Source: DASQHM01 sp035632095 (lineage in GTDB: Bacteria > Pseudomonadota > Alphaproteobacteria > Ferrovibrionales > Ferrovibrionaceae). From it: DNA of 29,741 nucleotides. Location: assembly GCA_035632095.1 (NCBI GenBank), contig DASQHM010000098.1, positions 1 to 29,741 of the forward strand, given 5' to 3'. The notes beneath the pieces are model-generated. The model was given only the letters and a program-made list of their open reading frames with translations. It was not told the origin of the DNA and searched no databases. The translations under genes and the position numbers were made by a program. The first letter of the stretch is position 1. Every line of letters begins with the position of its first letter. Below are positions 8,039 through 15,077 of this stretch, piece after piece.

Positions 8039-9553
8039 TCATTGATGCCGGCGGTTGTCGTTGCCCGGCTGCCCGCTGGGCGCGGACTTGCCGCCCTGGC
8101 CGCCACCGGAGCGCGCCGCCGGCGCCGGCGCGACGCGCGGCGGTGCTGCCATTTGCGGCGCGGCGCGTTGCGGCTGCGACTGAATGCTGGCGCGGCCGCG
8201 CGCGGATTCCTGGCGCGCAGTGCCGCCGCGGTCAACGCCCTGGAACGCCGGCGGCGGCGTCCGTTGCACCGCGGCAGGTGCAGGCGTCGCAGCCGGGCGC
8301 GAGGCCGAGAACGATGGCCGTGCCGCGATCGTCGGCGCGGCGCGCTGCTCGCGCTGCGGTTGGACTATGGTCGTTGGTGCCGCACGCTGCTCGCGCTGCG
8401 GTTGGACTGTGGTCATTGGTGCCGCACGCTGCTCGCGTTGCGGTTGGACTGTGGTCGTCGGTGCCGCACGCTGCTCGCGTTGCGGTTGGACTTGTTGCGG
8501 CTGGACGCGCTGCGGCTCGATACGCTGCGGCTGGGCGCGTTGCGGCTCGACACGCTGCGGCTGAACGGCGCGCTCAGGAGCCGTCGCTGCCGGCCGTGTG
8601 GCCTGGGGCGCGAAACCGCGGAAATCGCGCCGCGTTTCCGGCGGGCCGGCCGGGTTCGGACGGAAGCGATCGCGCACGACGGGGTCGCGATAGACCACGC
8701 CGCGGCGATGCGCCGGATCGTGTTCCCAGGTATCGCGCTCGATCCGTGGTTCCTCATGGCGCTCGATGATGACGCGGTTGATGGTATTGAAGCGATCCGG
8801 GTCGACGCGCAGCCGATGGTGGTCCCAGTCCCAGTCGTCCCAGCCCCAGAACGCGTTTACGACGCCGAAACCGATGCTGAAGCCGATGCCGGAATAGACC
8901 GGCGGTCCGAGGTAGAAGCCGGGCGGCGGGGGAATATAGATCGGCGGATAGGCGGGATACAGCCAGGTGCCATAGACCACTGCCGGGTCGTAGACCGGCA
9001 CATAGACGACCTCGGGGTTGGCCGGCTGGATGAAAATAGTCTGGCCCGATGGAGTCACGGTCTCTTGCGGCGTCGAACGCAGGTTGCCGGCCGCTTGCGC
9101 CTGCTGGCGGAGCCGCTGCACCGAATCCATTACGTCGGCCTGTTGCGCCAGGAAGGCGTCGCCGAGCTTCTGCGTCCAATCCAGCCGTTGATCCATCATG
9201 GCCAGAACCTGCGGGAACGGCACCAGCGACTTGACGCTCGGATCCCAATCGATCGGCTGCAACGCCGCCGAAAGCTGATCGCCTCTGAGCCGCGCGTTGT
9301 TCGGATCCTTCACCCAGCGATCGGCCTGCACCACCTCAAGCGGGTAGGTCGACGCCATGAGTATCTGTCCGAGCAGCTGATCCGGATAGAGCGCGATCGG
9401 CGCCAGCAGCTGATCGAGCTGGGCCGGCGCATAGATTTGCGCCGGTGCGGCATTCTGCGCGGGTTGCGGTGCATCCTGCCCCCGCGCCGCAGGGGCGATG
9501 AGCAGCGCCAGCGTCAGCGCGCTGGCGGCGATCCGGACTAAACCTGGCTGCAT
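8039..9553 (-). CDS. DUF3300 domain-containing exported protein with Pro/Gln-rich repetitive tail
   Basis: 504 residues. Signal peptide MQPGLVRIAASALTLALLIA with cleavage near ARG/Q. The DUF3300 domain spans about residues 35-290: YAPAQLDQLLAPIALYPDQL, LGQILMASTYPLEVVQADRW, QPIDWDPSVKSLVPFPQVL, then a Trp/Asp/His-rich stretch (FWGWDDWDWDHHRL). The rest is low-complexity: PQRxEPQ pentamers and four 14-residue copies of VQPQREQRAAPTT(T/I) at DNA 8343-8510, then a Ser/Ala/Pro/Gly-rich end. The ATG at 9553 is chosen over an in-frame TTG at 9565 because GGAACGAG precedes it. Followed by DUF2950. A surface- or envelope-spanning extended tail is a reasonable guess; the function is unknown. Confidence 0.92.
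   Translation of the reverse strand: MQPGLVRIAASALTLALLIAPAARGQDAPQPAQNAAPAQIYAPAQLDQLLAPIALYPDQLLGQILMASTYPLEVVQADRWVKDPNNARLRGDQLSAALQPIDWDPSVKSLVPFPQVLAMMDQRLDWTQKLGDAFLAQQADVMDSVQRLRQQAQAAGNLRSTPQETVTPSGQTIFIQPANPEVVYVPVYDPAVVYGTWLYPAYPPIYIPPPPGFYLGPPVYSGIGFSIGFGVVNAFWGWDDWDWDHHRLRVDPDRFNTINRVIIERHEEPRIERDTWEHDPAHRRGVVYRDPVVRDRFRPNPAGPPETRRDFRGFAPQATRPAATAPERAVQPQRVEPQRAQPQRIEPQRVQPQQVQPQREQRAAPTTTVQPQREQRAAPMTTVQPQREQRAAPTTIVQPQREQRAAPTIAARPSFSASRPAATPAPAAVQRTPPPAFQGVDRGGTARQESARGRASIQSQPQRAAPQMAAPPRVAPAPAARSGGGQGGKSAPSGQPGNDNRRHQ
8343..8567 (-). repeat. In-frame tandem repeats in the DUF3300 gene (4 x 42 bp, then about 5 x 15 bp)
   Basis: Near-identical 42-base units begin at 8343, 8385, 8427 and 8469, each starting CGCTGCTCGCG(C/T)TGCGG on the + strand and coding 14 residues of the tail. 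They are followed to about 8567 by degenerate 15-base units coding (R/Q)(V/I/A)(Q/E)PQ. Unit lengths are multiples of three, so copy number can change without shifting the frame. Confidence 0.93.
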
Positions 9554-9726
9554 GGCTCGTTCCAATTCTGATCACCGGGCCGACGCCGGGCCCCGCAGTG
9601 ACCGTACATCCTGCATCCTCTCACGGCCGAATTGTGGCGACCCTGCGCTGCCGCCAAAGCCGCGGCAATGCATCCGTATGCTCGCAATCGCGATTTTCGT
9701 TCCGGCTGAACGATATAGCGCCGAAA

Positions 9727-10071
9727 TTAGCCGCGAGCAGGCGCTGCGGTGCCGGGCCGGTAGATTGCCGCCCACAGCGACGCGGTTGCCGACACCAGGC
9801 CGACCCACAACACGCCCCAGAACAGCAACACCGCCGACGCGATCAAGAACCGATCGGCGACGAGAATGACCGCAAGCGTGATCGCCGCAATAATGGTCGT
9901 CGTGCTCTGCCACGGCGCATAGTCGCTGCGCCGCGCCCAGAGAGCGAGCGCTGCGGTTACGATGGCCGCGCCGAAGAGCCAGCGGTGATAGTGTTCGCCG
10001 ACCGTTGCCGGAAAAATGGCGACATACGTGAGCGCGAGGCCGAGCAGCGTGTTGAGCAGGTTCGGGATCAT
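9727..10071 (-). CDS. Small integral membrane protein of the norCB operon (unknown function)
   Basis: 114 residues, four hydrophobic segments (roughly 3-20, 31-46, 57-73, 77-105) and a short polar C-terminus (YRPGTAAPARG). Its ATG overlaps the stop of the preceding small gene by four bases (ATGA, 10068-10071), which shows translational coupling and fixes the start, although the frame is open further upstream. It is the last gene of the leftward norC-norB cluster. The two halves look loosely alike, somewhat like the two-repeat layout of SPW-type membrane proteins, but the SPW motif itself is absent. It is not NorE (a longer heme-copper subunit III homologue), NorQ or NorD. Possible roles are assembly or stability of the NO reductase; this is inference from context. 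Confidence 0.75.
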   Translation of the reverse strand: MIPNLLNTLLGLALTYVAIFPATVGEHYHRWLFGAAIVTAALALWARRSDYAPWQSTTTIIAAITLAVILVADRFLIASAVLLFWGVLWVGLVSATASLWAAIYRPGTAAPARG

Positions 10072-10388
10072 GCTTGCGCTCCGTGATCGCGATGGGTGCG
10101 TTGTAGATGCCGCCAGGTGACCGGCGGAATGGCGTAGTAGATCAGCGCGCTCAATCCGATCAAAACCTTCCAGCCGACGCCGAGGGGCGTGGCGATGACG
10201 ATGCCCGCGACGATCGCACACAGCATTGCGTAGGTGAGAAACGCGGCACCGAGCAGCCGGCGGCTTTTCTGCACGCGCCCGATGCCGTAGAGCGCGCCAT
10301 AGGCGCCGGCGGCGAGGACGAACAGTCCGAGCAGGCCGGTGGTGGCGAGGAATGCGCCGGGGGTCATGCCGAGGTCACCGGATTTCAT
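10068..10388 (-). CDS. Small integral membrane protein immediately after norB (unknown function)
   Basis: 106 residues with three predicted membrane helices (about 11-34, 44-67, 73-91) and a basic His-rich tail ending RHLQRTHRDHGAQA. The start at 10388 forms an ATGA overlap with the norB stop, and its own stop overlaps the next gene by ATGA, so norB and both small genes are translationally coupled. The start is set by that overlap; an unrelated open frame continues upstream inside norB. I do not recognise the family. It has no CxxC, heme or metal motif apart from scattered histidines. Being locked to norB suggests a membrane partner or assembly factor of the NO reductase. Confidence 0.78.
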   Translation of the reverse strand: MKSGDLGMTPGAFLATTGLLGLFVLAAGAYGALYGIGRVQKSRRLLGAAFLTYAMLCAIVAGIVIATPLGVGWKVLIGLSALIYYAIPPVTWRHLQRTHRDHGAQA

Positions 10389-11779
10389 TCCGCCGCCGCG
10401 GGCACGACGCGCACGGCGGCGCGATGGCCGAGCGTCACCAGGTCCCACACGAGCGCAATGTACCCGGCGGCAAAGAGCACGCCGAAGCCAAGTCGCGCGT
10501 ACATGCCGAGCATGAACCAGGGGTTTGCCTGCGCCGCGATAAAGGCAGCCAATGTCGATCCGCCGATCGCCCGCTCGAAAAACGCCTGAGCCATGCCGGA
10601 AACCAGCAGCGAGCCGACCATGCCGAGCAAGCCGAAATTGAGTGCGGCGAACGACCAGATCCATAAGCGACTTTCGACCGCGGCCAGGGTGCGGAGCTTC
10701 TGCAGGGCGATATAGCAGACCGAGATCACGCCACAGGCATAGGCGCCCCAGAAGGCGAAATGCCCGTGGCTGACGGTCCATTGCGTGCCATGGGCGAACA
10801 GATTGAGTTGCGGCAGGGTGATCATGAAACCGAACGCGCCGCCGCCGAGGAAATTGCCGAACGCCTCGGCCAAGGTCCAATAGAAGGCAGGTTTGTTGGT
10901 GGTCTGCATGCGATGGGTGCCGGCGTCGTAGACGGCGTGCACGACCATGCCGAGCAGCGGAAGCGGCTCGAGCGCCGAGAAGAATCCGCCGATGCCGAGC
11001 CAATAATCCGGCGTGCCGATCCAGAAATAATGATGGCCGAGGCCGAGGATGCCGGTGCCGAGCACCAAAGCCACTTCGATGTAGAGCCAACCCTCCACGA
11101 TCTTGCGAGACGTGCCAAGCAACTGCATCACCGCGAGCGCCATGATGCAGCCGATGAGAATCTCCCAGGTCGCCTCGACCCAGAGATGCACGAGCCACCA
11201 CCACCAATAGAGGTCCACGGCCATGTTCGTGATCGCAGGAAAGGCGACCAGATAGAGCAGGACGAGCGGCACCATGTTGACGCTCAACACCGCCATGACG
11301 CCGGTGATGCGTTGGGCCTTGATCGCCGTGCCGATCACGTTCCAGGCGAATACCAGCATCACGGTTGCGACGCCGATCGCCGCCCAGCGCGGCGCCTCCA
11401 CGTACTTGCGGCCTTGCTGGAACAGCCAGAGCGTCTGCTCAGTTCCAGGTCCCCATTGCACGAAAACGAAGATCGCCGCCACCACGAGAACCGCGGCGCA
11501 AAACACCCAGAACAGCAGTTCGGCGAGCCAGATGCCCTCGGGTTCGCGGCCGAATTCCTGCGGCAGGAACCAATAGATCGCACCCATGAAGCCCATCAGC
11601 AGCCAGATGATCAGGGTGTCGATGTGCAGGATTTTCGCGATGTTGAAGTGCAGCAGACCGAAAAGCAGATCCGGCATGACGTAGTACATGGCCGAGAGCA
11701 GGCCGGCCAAGGTCATCACGCCGAAGAAGGCGATGGCCGCGACCAGATACTTGATGGCAAGGCGTTGAGAGCGGGACAT
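10385..11779 (-). CDS. norB: Nitric oxide reductase large subunit NorB (cNOR type)
   Basis: 464 residues, about 12 membrane helices, heme-copper oxidase superfamily. NorB reduces two NO to N2O at a heme b3/non-heme FeB site using electrons from NorC. All ligands line up at a constant offset of 8-9 from Pseudomonas NorB numbering (from memory): heme b His52 and His340, heme b3 His338, FeB His198, His249 and His250, and the FeB-associated glutamates Glu202 and Glu271. Motifs: LHIDTL, HLWVEATWE, GLGHHYFWIG, SALEPLPL, SHGHFAFWG. Length excludes quinol-type qNOR, which is longer with a fused N-terminal domain. It starts 10 bases after norC and is coupled to two small membrane genes. norQ and norD, which usually follow, are absent from the window. 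Confidence 0.95.
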   Translation of the reverse strand: MSRSQRLAIKYLVAAIAFFGVMTLAGLLSAMYYVMPDLLFGLLHFNIAKILHIDTLIIWLLMGFMGAIYWFLPQEFGREPEGIWLAELLFWVFCAAVLVVAAIFVFVQWGPGTEQTLWLFQQGRKYVEAPRWAAIGVATVMLVFAWNVIGTAIKAQRITGVMAVLSVNMVPLVLLYLVAFPAITNMAVDLYWWWWLVHLWVEATWEILIGCIMALAVMQLLGTSRKIVEGWLYIEVALVLGTGILGLGHHYFWIGTPDYWLGIGGFFSALEPLPLLGMVVHAVYDAGTHRMQTTNKPAFYWTLAEAFGNFLGGGAFGFMITLPQLNLFAHGTQWTVSHGHFAFWGAYACGVISVCYIALQKLRTLAAVESRLWIWSFAALNFGLLGMVGSLLVSGMAQAFFERAIGGSTLAAFIAAQANPWFMLGMYARLGFGVLFAAGYIALVWDLVTLGHRAAVRVVPAAAE

Positions 11780-11789
11780 GGCGGCCCTC

Positions 11790-12383
11790 CTATTCGCCGA
11801 CCGACATGCGGCCGAAGTGGATCGGGAACCCGTTGGTGTCGATCGACGCGAGCCACTTGAGATAGGCGACCGTCGCCACCGCTTCGTCGCGGGTGATGCC
11901 GAGGCTCGGCATCTTGCGGTCCCAGGTCGCGAACTTTTCCGGCTCCATAAGGAAGCGGGCCATCGCCTCCTCCTTCGTGTCGGCGCCGGTGATCGCCTTC
12001 CAGGCGTCCCAGGCGGGGTCGAGCCAGGCTTTGGTCAGGTCGGGCGCGAAGTAGGCGCCATTGCCCATGAAAGTGTGGCAATCGATGCAGGCCCGGCTCT
12101 GGATGACCAGCTTTCCCTTGTCGATCAGGCGCTTTGCTTCCGCCGCGTCGACCGGCTTGCCGAACAGCGGCTCGGCCTTGCCGATGACCGGCATGTCGCG
12201 GTTGAGCTTGTCGTCGAAGGCATAGCCCACGGCCTGATTGATGACCGTATAGGGCGGCACGTGGCTGCCGCCCGTGGTGATCGCCGCCAAACTGTCGATG
12301 GTGAGGAAGATCAGGACCACCGCCATGACCAGGGTGGTGGATATGGCGCCGGCGCGCCAAAAGTTCGGATCGTCAAAGCGCAT
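11790..12383 (-). CDS. norC: Nitric oxide reductase cytochrome c subunit NorC
   Basis: 197 residues. One N-terminal membrane anchor (about residues 11-35), then a periplasmic cytochrome c domain with heme motif CIDCH (Cys99, Cys102, His103) and likely axial Met158 (RKMPSLGI). NorC-specific motifs are present: TFMGNGAYFAPDLTKAW and a final SIDTNGFPIHFG. NorC takes electrons from soluble cytochrome c or cupredoxin and passes them to NorB. The start at 12383 is preferred to an ATG at 12398 since GGGGAG lies eight bases upstream. The linker between anchor and heme (about residues 40-95) is some 45 residues longer than in classical NorC. I found no FNR/NNR-type TTGAT-N4-ATCAA box upstream, so control by NO or oxygen is not evident. 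Confidence 0.94.
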   Translation of the reverse strand: MRFDDPNFWRAGAISTTLVMAVVLIFLTIDSLAAITTGGSHVPPYTVINQAVGYAFDDKLNRDMPVIGKAEPLFGKPVDAAEAKRLIDKGKLVIQSRACIDCHTFMGNGAYFAPDLTKAWLDPAWDAWKAITGADTKEEAMARFLMEPEKFATWDRKMPSLGITRDEAVATVAYLKWLASIDTNGFPIHFGRMSVGE

Positions 12384-12547
12384 GCTGACGCTCCCCATTT
12401 CTTGTTTTCGGGTGGAGCGAAATCAGATAGCGAGTCAATAGCACCTCGGAGCCGGCGCTCCCTAGTCCGTTGCCGGTTCCACGCCCAATTTGCGCCCGCA
12501 TCGCGTCACTTGCAAGCGTCCGGCGCCGCCTCGCGGCCGCGCGCGCG

Positions 12548-13207
12548 TTACGCCTCGGCCCGTCGCGTCAGGCCCTTCTGTTCCATGCGCCAGACCAGCA
12601 GATCGATGCGATCCTGGCCGAAGAACGGCTCGCCCTTGAATACGAAGGTCGGCACGCCCCAATGACCCGATGCGGCGTGGTCGCGCTCGTTGGCCTTGAT
12701 CGTCTCGTCGTACTTCGCCGGATCCGCCGCGATCGCCCGATCGAGCTCCGCGAGATCGAGCCCGGCGCGCGCCGCCGCCTTCGCCACATGGTCGCCCGTT
12801 TGCCACTGGACCACCGTGCCGTCCCAGAGCACGCGGCTCACCTCGTAGATGAACGGCAATCCGCGCCCGGCGAGCTGCGCCGCGGCGCCGAGCCGCGTGA
12901 GACGATGGATATAAGGCTGCTCCGCCGCGACTTCCAGCGTCTGCATGTTCTGTACGATCGGATCGGGGCGCGGAAAGTGGAACGGAATGCCTTCGCGCTC
13001 TGCCACGCGCCAACTGTCGAGCGCCACGTAGCGCGCGAACTGCGGGTTGGTGCGCTTGAAGAAGTCCGGCACGCGAACCGCCAAGGGATAGACCGGCCGC
13101 GCGTTGATCGCGAGGTCGTATTCCGCGACGAGCCGCATGGCCTTCGGCAGCGCCAGGTAGCTATAGGGACTGCGAAACGACCAGAAGAGATCGACCGAAA
13201 GCGTCAT
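12548..13207 (-). CDS. 2-hydroxychromene-2-carboxylate isomerase-like protein (DsbA/GST-kappa fold)
   Basis: 219 residues, DsbA-like thioredoxin fold of the HCCA isomerase family. The naphthalene-pathway member NahD uses glutathione to isomerise 2-hydroxychromene-2-carboxylate. Visible marks: strand-loop DLFWSFRSPYSYLALPKAM with Ser13 in the glutathione/active-site position, PYIHRLTRLG in the helical insert, and the cis-proline loop HWGVPTFVFKGEPFFGQDR near the C-terminus. There is no CxxC, so it is not a disulfide oxidoreductase. The start at 13207 is chosen because the family motif begins within ten residues; the open frame upstream runs through a short tandem repeat. No other aromatic dioxygenase genes are adjacent, so the true substrate is uncertain. 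Confidence 0.9.
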   Translation of the reverse strand: MTLSVDLFWSFRSPYSYLALPKAMRLVAEYDLAINARPVYPLAVRVPDFFKRTNPQFARYVALDSWRVAEREGIPFHFPRPDPIVQNMQTLEVAAEQPYIHRLTRLGAAAQLAGRGLPFIYEVSRVLWDGTVVQWQTGDHVAKAAARAGLDLAELDRAIAADPAKYDETIKANERDHAASGHWGVPTFVFKGEPFFGQDRIDLLVWRMEQKGLTRRAEA

Positions 13208-13234
13208 GCGAAGGCCCGCCGTCCGAGATTCAGG

Positions 13235-13259
13235 GTCCGACGTCCAGCGTCCGACGTCC
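13235..13259. repeat. Short tandem repeat GTCCGACGTCC (14-base period)
   Basis: GTCCGACGTCC occurs at 13235-13245 and 13249-13259, with a further GTCCGA at 13221. It lies in the 178-base divergent gap between the isomerase and the TPP enzyme gene. It resembles degenerate intergenic microsatellites of the GGACGTCGGAC kind. Confidence 0.7.
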
Positions 13260-13324
13260 GCCGGCGATCCTAACTCCCACCAGCCAGATTCGAAAGCCGA
13301 CGAACCATGCATTCCGCCTCGCGC

Positions 13325-13353
13325 TTGACGCAGCGACGGTGCGGCACGCTAAG
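13325..13353 (+). promoter_or_regulatory. Candidate sigma-70-type promoter for the TPP enzyme gene
   Basis: TTGACG at 13325-13330 and GCTAAG at 13348-13353 are separated by 17 bases, 32 bases upstream of the TPP enzyme ATG. The -10 match is moderate. Confidence 0.35.
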
Positions 13354-13385
13354 CTTTGCAATCCGCCGCATCGGGGAGATCGAAC

Positions 13386-15074
13386 ATGGCCAAACGCACC
13401 GCCGCCCGCCTCTTGGCTGAAACCCTGGACGCGCATGGCGTCGATCTGATCTTCAGCGTGCCGGGCGAAAGCTATCTCGCCGTGACCGATGCGCTTATCG
13501 ACTTCCCGCGCATCCGCTTGATCGTCTGCCGTCACGAAGGCGGCGCGGGCTTCATGGCGCTGGCCGATGCCAAGCTCACGCAAAAGCCGGCCACGTGCTT
13601 CGTCAGCCGGGGGCCCGGCGCCACCAACGTTTCGATCGCCATCCATACGGCGCGACAGGACGCGGCGCCCGTTGTGTTCTTCATCGGTCAGATCGAGCGC
13701 AAGGACTTCGGCCGCCAGGCGCTGCAAGAAGTAGACTACGCCAAGACGTTTTCCGACATGGCGAAGCTGGTGATCGACGTGCGCGACGGACGGCTGCTGA
13801 GCGACGCCGCGGCGCGGGCCTACCATGTGGCGCGGGCCGGCACGCCGGGGCCGGTTGTGGTGGTGCTACCGGAAGACATGTTGAACGACGATACGGAAGG
13901 CGTGCCGGTGTGCGGTCCGCGCGCCCTTGCCGGAGCGGCGCCGCGCGCCGACGATCTGGCGAAAGCGTCCGAGATGCTGGGCCAAGCGGAGCGGCCGCTG
14001 CTCGTGCTCGGCGGCGCCGTCGATCATGCGAAAGGCGCCGCCGCCGCGATCCGCCTGGCGGAGGCTTGGGGCATGGCGGCCTGCACCGTGTTCCAGCGGC
14101 CGCACCAATTTCCCAACGGACATGCGCACTACGCCGGCAATCTCGGCGTCTACGCGCCGGGCGAGCAGATGAAGGCGTTGCGCGAGGCCGACCTGGTGCT
14201 CTGCCTCGGCGCGCGCATGACCGACCTGTCGAGCAACGGCTACAGCTTTCCGCGGGCGCCGATCCCGGAGCAGCCGCTCATCCACGTCTATCCGGATCCG
14301 GACGTCATCGGCCGCGTCTGGCAGGCGACGCTTGGCGTCGCTTGCGATCCGACGCTCTTCGCCACGTTGCTGGCCGCGCAATCGCCCAAGCCTTCCGACA
14401 CGCGGCGCGCCTGGGTGGAGCGACTTTCGGCCATCAACCGGCGGATCAAGTCGTACCAGCCGCGGCAGGCCAACGACGGCGTGGCTTTCGGCGTGGTGGT
14501 GAACGAGCTCAGCCGGCAATTGCGCCCGGATGCGATCGTGTCGTCCGATGCCGGCAACTTCTCCGGCTGGGTGGCGCGCTACATGAATTTTTCGCCGGAA
14601 CGGCCGCATGTGGGCGCGTTGTCCGGGGCCATGGGCGGCGGCGTGCCGGGCGCGGTAGCCGCCGGATTGCGCTATCCGGGCCGTCAGGTCGTCGGAGTGG
14701 CGGGCGACGGCGGGTTTCTCATGACCGGCAACGAGCTTGCCACCGCCATGCTTTACGACGTGCCGGTCAAGCTGTTCGTCTCCAACAATGCGAGCTACGG
14801 CACGATCCGCTTGCACCAAGAGCTCCGCCATCCGGGCCGCGTGACGTCGACGGAGCTGAGGAATCCGAACTTCGCCAAATGGGCCGAGTCGTTCGGCGCC
14901 AAGGGGCTTCGGATCGCCAAGGACGCCGACGCGGCGCCGGTGGTATCGGAAGCGCTGGAGCACAAAGGGCCGGTCGTGGTCGAAGTGGCGACCAGTCTCT
15001 ATCATCTGACGCCGGCCGCGACGCTCGACGATCTCGCCCGCATCGCGGCGAAACGCGCGGCGCGTGCGCAATAG
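13386..15074 (+). CDS. Thiamine-pyrophosphate-dependent enzyme, acetolactate synthase-like
   Basis: 562 residues with the three-domain TPP enzyme architecture (Pyr, central, PP). Glu51 in CRHEGGAGFMA is the glutamate that activates the cofactor; FVSRGPGATNVSIAIHTA and GQIERKDFGRQALQEVDY match the acetolactate synthase/glyoxylate carboligase branch. The TPP/Mg2+ motif is GDGG (440-443) to NN (467-468) in FVSNNASYGT. The start at 13386 has GGGGAG upstream and begins MAKRTAARLL. No regulatory small subunit (IlvN) gene follows, so this is probably a catabolic carboligase or decarboxylase rather than the branched-chain biosynthetic enzyme. Its stop lies three bases from that of the convergent MFS gene. 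An OFA-family carrier nearby makes oxalyl-CoA or glyoxylate chemistry conceivable, but the partner genes for that are absent. Confidence 0.9.
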   Translation: MAKRTAARLLAETLDAHGVDLIFSVPGESYLAVTDALIDFPRIRLIVCRHEGGAGFMALADAKLTQKPATCFVSRGPGATNVSIAIHTARQDAAPVVFFIGQIERKDFGRQALQEVDYAKTFSDMAKLVIDVRDGRLLSDAAARAYHVARAGTPGPVVVVLPEDMLNDDTEGVPVCGPRALAGAAPRADDLAKASEMLGQAERPLLVLGGAVDHAKGAAAAIRLAEAWGMAACTVFQRPHQFPNGHAHYAGNLGVYAPGEQMKALREADLVLCLGARMTDLSSNGYSFPRAPIPEQPLIHVYPDPDVIGRVWQATLGVACDPTLFATLLAAQSPKPSDTRRAWVERLSAINRRIKSYQPRQANDGVAFGVVVNELSRQLRPDAIVSSDAGNFSGWVARYMNFSPERPHVGALSGAMGGGVPGAVAAGLRYPGRQVVGVAGDGGFLMTGNELATAMLYDVPVKLFVSNNASYGTIRLHQELRHPGRVTSTELRNPNFAKWAESFGAKGLRIAKDADAAPVVSEALEHKGPVVVEVATSLYHLTPAATLDDLARIAAKRAARAQ

Positions 15075-15077
15075 GAC

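Noticed and set aside
8343..8510. CRISPR-like regular repeats
   Set aside because: The 42-base units are directly adjacent with no spacers, in frame, and code a protein tail.
8042..9541. Long open frame of about 499 codons on the + strand across the DUF3300 gene
   Set aside because: It is the antisense shadow of a well-supported gene. Its product is Arg/Leu-rich without domains, and the true minus-strand gene has a signal peptide and a known domain.
10385..11779. cbb3-type cytochrome oxidase subunit I instead of NorB
   Set aside because: NorB-specific glutamates (Glu202, Glu271) and the adjacent NorC motifs settle NO reductase; the cbb3 partner genes ccoO/ccoP are absent.
12384..12547. FNR/NNR or sigma-54 (NorR-type) site upstream of norC
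   Set aside because: I looked for TTGAT-N4-ATCAA and TGGCAC-N5-TTGC patterns on the norC strand and found only partial matches.
13866..15071. 401-codon minus-strand frame opposite the TPP enzyme
   Set aside because: Antisense shadow typical of GC-rich codons; no motif, while the + strand protein is clear.
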